This document shows, piece by piece, positions 11,878 to 19,893 of a stretch of 64,000 nt of DNA. This stretch comes from Gymnogyps californianus (taxonomy: Eukaryota; Chordata; Aves; Accipitriformes; Cathartidae), in contig NW_026114224.1 in assembly GCF_018139145.2 (NCBI RefSeq), positions 434,001 through 498,000 on the forward strand. The letters run 5' to 3'. Made by a program: the position numbers and the translations under genes. Below the pieces are notes generated by a model. The model saw nothing but the letters and a program-made list of their open reading frames with translations. It made no database searches and had not been told where the DNA came from. Each line of letters starts with the position of its first letter. Position 1 is the first letter of the stretch.

Positions 11878-12141
11878 TGTGGGTAACTAGGGTCTGGCGG
11901 CCGGAAGATATCGCGCTGTACGGGAAATAGGGCCCCTCTCCGGATAGCCAATCGTGTTTAGCCTATGACGTAAGCAGACGGAAGTGATGCTGTAAACCCA
12001 AGCTATATAATGTCGTGCTATCTACTAATAAACGCCATTTGCCGTCCGCCACATTGGTGTCTGTGAGCAGATGGCCCGAGCGGCCTAGGGTTGGTCGCCG
12101 TGCCGTTCCTGAACCAGGTCGCCATGCCAACGAAGGCAACA
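11878..12141 (+). promoter_or_regulatory. 5' LTR (264 bp)
   Basis: Begins TGTGGG and ends AACA. It contains CCAAT (11948-11952), a CRE-like TGACGTAA (11966-11973), a TATA box TATATAA (12004-12010) and AATAAA (12027-12032). With transcription starting about 25-30 bp after the TATA box, the poly(A) signal falls just before or at the U3/R border. It would then be mostly absent from the 5' end of the transcript and present only at the 3' end. The start site is inferred. Confidence 0.9.
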
Positions 12142-12143
12142 AG

Positions 12144-12161
12144 TGGTGCCGAAACCCGGGA
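12144..12161 (+). other. primer-binding site matching tRNA-Phe
   Basis: TGGTGCCGAAACCCGGGA, two bases after the LTR. It is the complement of the 3' 18 nt of vertebrate tRNA-Phe (acceptor stem starting GCCGAAA). Exogenous alpharetroviruses use tRNA-Trp, so this is a distinguishing trait. Confidence 0.9.
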
Positions 12162-12243
12162 AATTCGCCTGGAATCGGGTGAACGGCGGCCGGAGCGGCA
12201 GGTCCAGCCCAGCGGGGAGGACGCTCCCGGACCAACAAGGAGG

Positions 12244-14394
12244 ATGGAAGCCCTTGTGAAGGTCGTATCACAATTACATAAGCAGTGGGGTATTGATTGT
12301 AAACCCAAAGATTTTACTCTCGCTGTTGCGAGGCTTTTGCAAATTAAGGTCATTGACCAGCCGGTGGATATTCTCCACCCTGAAGTGTGGGATAAGTGCA
12401 CAAAAGCGTTAGCCGAGGAGACAATGTCCTCGGGTTGTGGGAAAAACCTTAAATCGTGGGGGAAAGTCGTACAGGCCCTGCAGAAGGCCATACAAGAGCA
12501 GGAGACCTGGATGGCGGCGAGGGACTGTTTGTTGGTCACCCCGAAAGTGGGAATCGGGGCAGCCACACAGACTTTGCACCCCCCAGACAATGACGTTTCT
12601 GCTAAGCCCAAAGATCTGCAAGAAGGTGACACGTCCCCTCAATCCCTGAACCCCGACCCGCTTACGGAGGGACAGAAACGAGCTAAATCCTTCTGGGGTG
12701 GGTTAGCCGAAGAGGCCAGGGGTGCTGCGGAAAAATCGGAGTCTGGGGAAACCGGGGTTAGACCACCGCCATATGCGCCTCAAAATGGCGCTGAGCACAA
12801 AGGGGAAAGGCGGAGCGAAGATGCCTTTGTCGGGAGCGGGGAGGAAGCGCTAGCACTAATAAGCACACGCCAATGGGAAGGAGAGGGGAACGTGAGCGAA
12901 GGGCGGGAAGCCAATCAGAAGAACTGCCCTCACAAGGTAAACACCCCGCCGAACAGAAGGCGGGGCGGACCAAGCAGGCGAGATGAACCAAAAGGGAGGG
13001 AATGGCCCGCCCGCAAGGGGAGCGGGTGGGGCCGGAACCCGACAAAAAAGTACCGGAAACCGGAAGTAACCAGTCAGTCGAGTTCCGGCTCCGGATCAGA
13101 CACTAGCTGGGACGAGTGGCTCGCAGCCGATTCAAACTCAGAGGAAGGAGACATGGAGATAAACAAAGCTAAGAACCAAAACATCCCCGTTCAAATTAAA
13201 GAGGAATCGCGAGGAGAAATCCCTCTCACGGACTGGAGGAAAATAAAGATTGCGTGCGCCGATTGGGCCCCATCGGCCGCGCTAGCGTTCCCGGTCCGGG
13301 TGACGGATGGGGGACAGAGGGTCCACTCGCCAATAAACCCCAAGGACATACAAGCGATTGTTAAGGCGATCGCGGATAAAGGCCTCAATTCTGCCATGGT
13401 CTCCACCCTCATAGATGGTGTCTTTGGGGGAGACGATATGCTCCCGTTCGATATAAAACAAACTTGTAGACTGCTCTTTGACGGAGCAGGAATGATCGTT
13501 TTTAAACAAGAATGGGAGGATAACTGCGCAAGGCAACTGGCCCAAGTAGCTGGAGCGGATCATCCACTGCATGGCTCCAGCCTGCAGCGGTTAATGGGCA
13601 CAGATCCCGTAATGATTACCCCCCAGGCGCAAGCACAGGGCCTGCGAGCCCATGAAGTTATGGCAACTACTCGTGCGGCCAGAGAAGCTATCCGCACAGC
13701 TTCTAGAGTTGTCGCCAAGCCATCGCCATGGTCCACAATAAAACAAAGTGAAAGTGAGAGCTTTACACAATTTGTAGATCGTCTCCAAGCAGCGGTCGAC
13801 TCCTCGGCCCTGCCGGCGGAGGCAAAAGGCCCGGTCGTAGCAGAGTGTTTACGTCAGCAGTGTAATTCGACAACCAAAGAAATTCTGCGATCACTACCGG
13901 TGGGATCAAGCATCGCGGACATGATTAAACATGTCGTAAAGGAAGAGCATCTAGCTCCGATTCAAGCGGCTGTCTGTACCGCAATAGCTAACGTGATGGC
14001 ATGTTTCAAATGTGGCCAGGTGGGCCACCTTGCGACAAACTGCCCTCGATCGGGGGACCTACCAACAGCGCTTCCCCCGCGCCAGAACCGACCCAGAGGA
14101 ACGTGTTGGGCCTGTGGTAAGAAAGGACATTTTGCTAAGGACTGTAGATCTAAAACTCAGGGAAACGGGAGGGGGAGAGGGCACCTGGGCCGCGCACAGC
14201 CCTCTCCCACTTGGGACGTGAGGCGGCCCAATTATGCCAATCCCGGATGGGGCGAAGCACTCCCGAACCCGCTGCCCCCTCGAGCAGCGACCACCTTTAT
14301 GGTTCCACCGACGACCCAGCCGAACCTGTCCCCACCTCAGGAACGGCAAGGACCACCCCTTGGAGGCGAGACCCCAGGGTGGCCCTGGCAGTAA
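12244..14394 (+). CDS. gag: ERV Gag polyprotein (alpharetrovirus-like)
   Basis: 716 residues, uninterrupted. I chose the ATG at 12244 because the following MEALVKVVSQ matches the N-terminus of alpharetroviral matrix; an earlier in-frame ATG (12124) lies in the LTR. Matrix-like sequence comes first. A late-domain PPPY is at residues 174-177, within a long polar, Gly/Ser/Lys-rich region. The capsid follows, with a major homology region near 501-520 (Q, E, F and R in the usual spacing). Two CCHC zinc knuckles lie at 587-600 and 621-634. The stop at 14392-14394 overlaps pro by 229 nt in a different frame. It assembles virus particles and packages RNA. With no frame lesion it could still be translated, but expression is unknown. 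Confidence 0.95.
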   Translation: MEALVKVVSQLHKQWGIDCKPKDFTLAVARLLQIKVIDQPVDILHPEVWDKCTKALAEETMSSGCGKNLKSWGKVVQALQKAIQEQETWMAARDCLLVTPKVGIGAATQTLHPPDNDVSAKPKDLQEGDTSPQSLNPDPLTEGQKRAKSFWGGLAEEARGAAEKSESGETGVRPPPYAPQNGAEHKGERRSEDAFVGSGEEALALISTRQWEGEGNVSEGREANQKNCPHKVNTPPNRRRGGPSRRDEPKGREWPARKGSGWGRNPTKKYRKPEVTSQSSSGSGSDTSWDEWLAADSNSEEGDMEINKAKNQNIPVQIKEESRGEIPLTDWRKIKIACADWAPSAALAFPVRVTDGGQRVHSPINPKDIQAIVKAIADKGLNSAMVSTLIDGVFGGDDMLPFDIKQTCRLLFDGAGMIVFKQEWEDNCARQLAQVAGADHPLHGSSLQRLMGTDPVMITPQAQAQGLRAHEVMATTRAAREAIRTASRVVAKPSPWSTIKQSESESFTQFVDRLQAAVDSSALPAEAKGPVVAECLRQQCNSTTKEILRSLPVGSSIADMIKHVVKEEHLAPIQAAVCTAIANVMACFKCGQVGHLATNCPRSGDLPTALPPRQNRPRGTCWACGKKGHFAKDCRSKTQGNGRGRGHLGRAQPSPTWDVRRPNYANPGWGEALPNPLPPRAATTFMVPPTTQPNLSPPQERQGPPLGGETPGWPWQ
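14160..14208 (+). promoter_or_regulatory. gag-pro -1 frameshift signal
   Basis: A GGGAAAC heptamer at 14160-14166 lies in gag frame as G GGA AAC, right after the zinc-knuckle codons. Six bases later a perfect 10-bp GC-rich stem forms between 14173-14182 and 14199-14208 with a 16-nt loop. Slippery site, spacing and stem all fit a functional -1 site. The pro frame is open from 14166. GGGAAAC is a known gag-pro site of betaretroviruses, whereas in avian sarcoma/leukosis viruses pro lies in the gag frame. Confidence 0.9.
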
Positions 14395-14741
14395 AATGCG
14401 ATAATCCGCCAGTGGTGTGTGGGATCTGTTCCCTCTACAATACCTTAAACGGCACCACCATTAGTGTCCCCTTTTTGATCGATACCGGAGCAGATGTTAC
14501 AGTTATCCCTGAAACAAACTGGCCCCCGTGTTGGAAATTAGAAAACGCCCCCTTGGTGGGTGGAGTCGGGGGATTAACCCAGGCTCGGAAGAGTGCTCAA
14601 TTAGTAGCAATCACGCTTCACACTGAAAAAGGACCAGAGAAAACCATCACCCTCTTTCCATATGTCATGTCAGGAGTCCCACCCCTGTTGGGAAGGGACG
14701 CTCTAACCCTATTAAAAGCCAGGGTGACAAATTTACCGTAA
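14166..14741 (+). CDS. pro: ERV aspartic protease (pro)
   Basis: 191 codons, read by -1 frameshift from gag and ending in TAA at 14739-14741. The catalytic DTGAD block is at 14481-14495, preceded by FLI and followed by VTVIP. The C-terminal LLGRDAL block typical of retropepsins is near 14687-14707. The region before about 14380 overlaps gag and is Pro/Ser-rich; it is probably a linker removed by cleavage. No dUTPase domain is seen, unlike many betaretroviral pro frames. The enzyme cleaves Gag and Gag-Pro-Pol. Having its own frame in an otherwise alpharetrovirus-like backbone is a mixed trait. Confidence 0.92.
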   Translation, partial: REGERAPGPRTALSHLGREAAQLCQSRMGRSTPEPAAPSSSDHLYGSTDDPAEPVPTSGTARTTPWRRDPRVALAVKCDNPPVVCGICSLYNTLNGTTISVPFLIDTGADVTVIPETNWPPCWKLENAPLVGGVGGLTQARKSAQLVAITLHTEKGPEKTITLFPYVMSGVPPLLGRDALTLLKARVTNLP

Positions 14742-14821
14742 GGGCCACTGCCGTACACCCACTTCCACCAATTAAACTGACATGGAAATCGTCCGACCCA
14801 GTGTGGGTCGAGCAGTGGCCC
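14729..14821 (+). promoter_or_regulatory. pro-pol -1 frameshift signal
   Basis: AAATTTA at 14729-14735 lies in pro frame as A AAT TTA and is followed by CCG and the pro stop. Six bases after the heptamer a 10-bp stem can form between 14742-14751 and 14812-14821, enclosing 60 nt. AAATTTA followed by a long stem enclosing a large loop is the arrangement at the avian sarcoma/leukosis virus frameshift, where the loop joins a pseudoknot. The pol frame is open across the whole element. Confidence 0.92.
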
Positions 14822-17338
14822 CTGTCGAAGCCTCGAATGAATGCCCTTCTCGAGATAATTGACCGCGAACTACAACGAGGTCATATAGAACCTTCCACTA
14901 GCCCATGGAACACCCCAGTTTTTGTAATACCCAAACGAACCGGCGAGGGGTTCCGCCTCCTCCACGACCTGCGTGAAGTAAATAAGAGGATTCAACCAAT
15001 GGGTCCCGTCCAAACGATGTTACCCATGAACTCTATGATACCGGAAGGGCAACCTTGTGCTGTCCTTGATATTAAAGACTGTTTTTTCTCGATACCTCTG
15101 CATGATGAGGACAAGGAGCGGTTTGCTTTTTCTGTTGTGTTTCCAAACAGCCAACGCCCCAACTTACGTTTCCAGTGGAAGGTGCTGCCTCAAGGAATGA
15201 TTAACTCGCCTACTATCTGCCAAATTGCGGTGGATCGGGCGTTGACACCGGTCCGGCGCAGTGATCCGACCGCGACCATCATTCAATACATGGACGATAT
15301 CTTAATCGCCGCGCCGTCGGGAAGTCAGGTGGACCAGCTAGTGTCAACAGTCTCGGAAATTCTGAAAACAAACGGGTTCGAAATCGCGAGCACGAAAATT
15401 AAAAAAGGACCTTGTGTAAGCTTTTTAGGAGTAGGGATCACAAGTTCTTACATAACCCCTCCCCAAATAAAAATCCGTCGACACATCAAAACGCTCCATG
15501 ATATGCAACAGTTAGTGGGGTCCTTACAATGGCTCTGCAACATTGTCCTGATCCCTCCTGAAGTCATGGCCCCCCTGTACGATCTTCTAAAAGGAAAAAA
15601 CCCATGGGAACAAAAAACTCTGATGACAGAAGCAACGGACTCTCTTAATTTTATCGAGCAACAGGTATCATCAAGCACGCTCGCCAGATGGAACCCAAAT
15701 TTACCACTCGATCTGTATGTACATTTCACGGAGGGGGGAGGAGTAGGGGCACTAGCCCAGGGGCCCCCTGACAAAGCTCAACCGATACAATGGGTAGTCC
15801 TGGGAAAACTGTCACGTGCATTTTCTCCAGGAATCGAGTGCCTTGGCAACCTCATTATGAAAGGCAGAAAACTCGCCCTGAGACATCTGGGAATCGAACC
15901 CGCCAGGATATACCTACCCTTCCGCAAGCAACTCCCAACGCAATCAGTGGCGATGTCAGAGCATTTAGCCATAGCTCTCACTGGATTTGGCGGAGAAGTC
16001 CGGTATGCTACAAAACCCCCCTGGACTCAAACGCTGACAATCGTCGACATCGACCTCCCACGGAAGATCATGGATCGGCCCCAACGGGGACCAACAGTCT
16101 TCACAGATGCATCCTCAACAACCTCAACCGCGGTGGCAGTGTGGCAGTCGGGCGGAGAATGGCACTGCATTAAAATGACCGATTATGCGCTTTCGGTCCA
16201 GCAGTTAGAAGCGATGGCCGTAGTACTGGCGTGTGGACTGTTCCCAACGGAACACCTCAACATAGTAACCGACTCAATGTTCATGGCCAAGCTTTGCTTA
16301 GCCATGTCAGGGCCCGGCGTGTCAACATCCACAGCAGCGCTCATACTAGAAGAAGCGCTTTTCTCCCGAAAGGGCACCGTATCGGTCATCCACGTCAACA
16401 GCCACGACCCAATCAAAGGGTTTTTCCAAACCGGCAACGACAAAGCAGATGCCGCTGCAAAAGGGCTGTGGACGCTAAGAGATGCCCGCCAGCTACATGA
16501 GTCTCTTCACATCGGAACTAAAGCGCTAGCAAAGAAATGCAGGGTCTCAATCACTGACGCAAAACACATAGTAGCCACGTGCCCCCACTGTCAGAAAGCA
16601 CCACTGTGGTCCAGTGGAGTCAACCCCAGAGGCCTTAAGGCCTCCGAAGTGTGGCAGACGGATTTCACGCTCTGTCAGTTACTGAAACCTCGAGCATGGC
16701 TAGCAGTAACCGTAGATACATATAGCGGAGTGATCGTAGCCACACAACACCTTAAAACCAGCTCCAAAGCGACCATCCAACACTGGTTGACGGTCATGGC
16801 CTGGCTTGGCGTCCCTAATCAGATCAAAACAGACAACGGTCCGAACTTCACTTCTAAATCCGTCCAGGCATTTGTTTTGAAATGGGGCATCACCCTGATA
16901 CATGGCATTCCATATAATAGCACAGGACAAGCTATAGTTGAACGAGCAAATCAAACTCTGAAATCTAAATTAGAGGTGTTGGCAAAAACAGAAGGTTTTG
17001 CCAACGCCGTTCCCCCGGGAGACCAAGCACGCCTGCTAGCGACCGCTCTTTTAGCGCTAAACCAGTTCCCTAGGGGAGAAGAGAGTAATAGCCCCACCCA
17101 AAAACATTGGGCCACTCGAGCACTAGAAGAAGGCCCATTAATTATAATCAAAAATGAGCTGGGAGAATGGGAGCGAGGGTGGAGGCTAGTCCTGACAGGG
17201 CGAGGATATGCCGCTGTCAGAAAAGATGGCAAAGTTAAGTGGTGTCCGCTTAAATCTATTAAACCGGACCTCCAGAATAAAACTAATGAAAACTGTGAGT
17301 TTTTCTCCACAGGACCAGATTATCGGACGCCCTCGTAA
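14735..17338 (+). CDS. pol: ERV Pol: reverse transcriptase, RNase H, integrase
   Basis: 867 codons after the frameshift, uninterrupted to TAA at 17336-17338. The RT active-site YMDD is at residues 185-188 (15287-15298), preceded by the LPQGM block. RNase H shows D458 in TDAS, then glutamate in QQLEAMA, aspartate in VTDS and aspartate in NDKAD, the full catalytic set. Integrase has an HHCC zinc site (H-x3-H near 587, then CPHC) and the D,D-35-E triad at D643, D700 and E736, with exactly 35 residues between the last two. Its closest look is alpharetroviral. It copies the RNA genome and inserts the DNA. Its last about 50 bp overlap the possible env start. Confidence 0.95.
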   Translation, partial: TVRATAVHPLPPIKLTWKSSDPVWVEQWPLSKPRMNALLEIIDRELQRGHIEPSTSPWNTPVFVIPKRTGEGFRLLHDLREVNKRIQPMGPVQTMLPMNSMIPEGQPCAVLDIKDCFFSIPLHDEDKERFAFSVVFPNSQRPNLRFQWKVLPQGMINSPTICQIAVDRALTPVRRSDPTATIIQYMDDILIAAPSGSQVDQLVSTVSEILKTNGFEIASTKIKKGPCVSFLGVGITSSYITPPQIKIRRHIKTLHDMQQLVGSLQWLCNIVLIPPEVMAPLYDLLKGKNPWEQKTLMTEATDSLNFIEQQVSSSTLARWNPNLPLDLYVHFTEGGGVGALAQGPPDKAQPIQWVVLGKLSRAFSPGIECLGNLIMKGRKLALRHLGIEPARIYLPFRKQLPTQSVAMSEHLAIALTGFGGEVRYATKPPWTQTLTIVDIDLPRKIMDRPQRGPTVFTDASSTTSTAVAVWQSGGEWHCIKMTDYALSVQQLEAMAVVLACGLFPTEHLNIVTDSMFMAKLCLAMSGPGVSTSTAALILEEALFSRKGTVSVIHVNSHDPIKGFFQTGNDKADAAAKGLWTLRDARQLHESLHIGTKALAKKCRVSITDAKHIVATCPHCQKAPLWSSGVNPRGLKASEVWQTDFTLCQLLKPRAWLAVTVDTYSGVIVATQHLKTSSKATIQHWLTVMAWLGVPNQIKTDNGPNFTSKSVQAFVLKWGITLIHGIPYNSTGQAIVERANQTLKSKLEVLAKTEGFANAVPPGDQARLLATALLALNQFPRGEESNSPTQKHWATRALEEGPLIIIKNELGEWERGWRLVLTGRGYAAVRKDGKVKWCPLKSIKPDLQNKTNENCEFFSTGPDYRTPS

Positions 17339-19241
17339 CCCGTATGGCCCAGTGATAAGAAAGGATGACAAACCGACGAACATCCCAACTGCACCTGGGA
17401 GTTCAGCGTTGGCGCAATCTGATCAACGGCGAGATAGCCCCCGTGGGGGGCGGCTACGACACCTTTGTGTCATCTTGATTTCAGGGCTTGTCATCATAAG
17501 ACAGGTAGGATCAGAGCACCATCCCCATCAGCCATTCAGATGGATCCTACTAGACCCTACACGCGAGGATACAGTGATCATGGAAAACACTACTGCAGGT
17601 GCCCCGACTTTTACAATAACAATTGGCGACTTATTCCCCACGGTCGGAGGACCTAAATCCAAATCATTATGGGGAACATACTGGTGCCCCAATTCAAACC
17701 CTGGAATGAGTTATTGCCATTATCCAGGATACGGGTTTTGTGGATATTGGGGATGTGAGACCATTGTAACAAGTGATAGGTGGAAGCCAAAGAAAAATGA
17801 CGAATTTTTGCGGGTGACATGGTGGCCAAAAAAGTGTTCACATCCAAAATTTGCGAGCGACGGAATGGTGTATTAAAAAGGTACTTGCACCCATTTGAAT
17901 TTAGAAATCCTACAACCGACCAACATGGGTTGGACTGTGGGAAAATTTTGGTCAGTATTCATTCACAAAGCTTTTACAGATATGGGAACAGTGATACAAA
18001 TTATTAGGCTCCCACCGCAAACACCCCAAGCAATCGGGCCAAACCTAGTTCTTAACCCACGCATGCCCACACCCACACAAATCTCTACATCCACACAAAC
18101 ATCTACACCCTTACTACATGATGCCACAACCAATACCGCGCTTACAAATAATGCCGCCCCCGCAGCGACACGCACCACCAAAATTCCCGACGGAAATCCT
18201 CTCTGGAAAATGATGCAAGCCAGCTACCGCGCGTTGAACAAAACTAACCCAAATCTTACGGAGCACTGTTGGCTATGCTACGGAATAAAACCACCCTTCT
18301 ATGAAGCTGTAGGAGTAAGTGACCCACCCATACGGTCGAATGATCCAAATCCGGCCCAGTGTATATGGGGCATAGAAAAGCAGGGAATTACATTAGCGCA
18401 TGTGGCGGGAAGTGGCGTGTGTATAGGCAACGTCCCAAGGCACAAAGAACGACTCTGTATCGATAAGACACAAGATAAAACCCCTGCAAAATGGTTAATA
18501 CCGGCCAACAACACCAAGTGGGTTTGTTCTATCATGGGAGTTACACCCTGTTTGTCGCTAACGAACTTTGATGAATCCTCAGAATATTGTGTCCAGGTAT
18601 CTATAGTCCCTAAAATCTTTTACCATTCCGAAGACTTTGTCTACGATTCACAGATTACCCCAGAACATCATCTGTCAAAACGAGAACCCTTTACAGCACT
18701 GACAATAGCTACTCTAATGATCATGGGAGGTGCGGGAATAGGTACAGGAGTAGCGTCCTTGGTACATCAGAGTAAAGAATTTAGTGCCTTGAGGATGGCA
18801 GTAGATGAAGACCTGGCTAGAATTGAACAATCCATAAGCGCATTAGAAACATCAATCAGATCATTATCCGAAGTAGTGTTACAAAATCGAAGGGGATTAG
18901 ACCTGATGTTCTTGCAACAAGGGGGGGTATGTGCTGCATTAAGAGAAGAGTGTTGTGTATATGCAGACCACACCGGAATAGTTAGAGACACTATGGCCAA
19001 ACTGCGGGAAGGATTGGAAAAACGGAAAAGGGAACGAGAAGCACAACAAAGTTGGTTTGCATCATGGTTTAACCATTCTCCATGGCTGACTACCCTGATC
19101 TCTACCTTGGCAGGACCAGTCGCGATGGTCCTAATAGCATTGATCTTCGGACCCTGCATATTAAATAGGCTCGTGTCGTTTGTTAGGAGCCGGCTTGATA
19201 AGGTTAACATCATGTTGATAGAACGCCAACAACTGCTTTAA
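17286..19241 (+). pseudogene. env: ERV env, gammaretroviral type, one in-frame stop
   Basis: One frame runs from 17208 through 19241 with a single stop, TAA at 17874-17876. SU contains a GYWGCE block near 17740 and a CWLC motif at 18267-18278, the disulfide-isomerase-like site of gammaretroviral SU. A basic cleavage site (LSKR) ends at 18683, then a fusion peptide rich in Ala/Gly/Ile. The immunosuppressive-domain region is followed by an intact CX6CC at 18930-18956. A membrane anchor lies near 19083-19165 with a tail of about 25 residues. The start is uncertain: a splice acceptor (TTTTTCTCCACAG) ends at 17312, and the only ATG before the hydrophobic leader in this frame lies upstream of it. 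A second frame starting at ATG 17366 stops before the leader's end, which hints at a further frame lesion. Confidence 0.88.
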
Positions 19242-19608
19242 GGGTCATCCGCTTTCGTATTGTTTTGTTCACAATTCCCTTCAGCTATCCCCAGGTACAC
19301 TCCATTGCAACCAGTTACCCCCTAACCTCCACCCGTTTACTGTGCCTTGTGTTTTTTATTCAAATTTATAACATATACTTTTTAAAATTGTTATTTTCTA
19401 ACTAATTTAGAAATGTCTTTGTCTAGTGTGTCTTATGTTTGTTATCATAAGATTTGATATTTACATTTTTTAATTGAAGTTAAAGCTAATTAAGGTTGAG
19501 TCTTATAGTTGTGTCTTAGAAACAAATCTCAGAGTCAAGTACTGACATTGAGTCTTAAACCTAAGCATTAACATTTTATACTTTATATTAGCCTATTTAC
19601 TTAAACAT
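19242..19608 (+). other. AT-rich env-LTR interval of the provirus
   Basis: About 370 bp without a frame, clearly more AT-rich than the coding region. It includes a small hairpin-capable CTTATG...CATAAG near 19432-19451. This position holds RNA export elements in several simple retroviruses (CTE of betaretroviruses, DR of avian ones). I cannot identify such an element by eye. Confidence 0.5.
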
Positions 19609-19623
19609 AGGGAGGGGGGGAAA
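19609..19623 (+). other. polypurine tract
   Basis: An uninterrupted A/G run of 15 bases ending in GGGGGGGAAA and abutting the 3' LTR TG. It is the plus-strand DNA primer site of the provirus. Confidence 0.9.
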
Positions 19624-19887
19624 TGTGGGCAACTAGGGTCTGGCGGCTGGAAGATATCGCGCTGTACGGGAAATAGGGCCCCTCTCCGGATAGCCAATCG
19701 TGTTTAGCCTATGACGTAAGCAGACGGAAGTGATGCTGTAAACCCAAGCTATATAATGTCGTGCTATCTACTAATAAACGCCATTTGCCGTCCGCCACAT
19801 TGGTGTCTGTGAGCAGATGGCCCGAGCGGCCTAGGGTTGGTCGCCGTGCCGTTCCTGAACCAGGTCGCCACGCCAACGAAGGCAACA
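19624..19887 (+). promoter_or_regulatory. 3' LTR (264 bp)
   Basis: Same length as the 5' LTR, differing at three sites: near the start (T to C), in the GGCCGG/GGCTGG position, and near the 3' end (ATGCC/ACGCC). TATA box at 19750-19756 and AATAAA at 19773-19778. The AATCGG target duplicate follows. Confidence 0.95.
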
Positions 19888-19893
19888 AATCGG

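Larger units (their letters stand above)
11878..19887 (+). mobile_element. near-intact recombinant ERV (TgERV-F-like provirus)
   Basis: A complete 8.0-kb provirus: LTR, primer site, gag, pro, pol, env, polypurine tract, LTR. It is flanked by a perfect 6-bp duplication, AATCGG, at 11872-11877 and 19888-19893; 6 bp is usual for class II elements. The gag, pro and pol are open throughout and alpharetrovirus-like, while env is gammaretroviral in type. A class II avian ERV with tRNA-Phe primer site and gammaretroviral env was described as TgERV-F (Henzy and colleagues, 2014), and this copy fits that description. The two 264-bp LTRs differ at three sites. The only clear coding lesion is in env. Confidence 0.95.
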
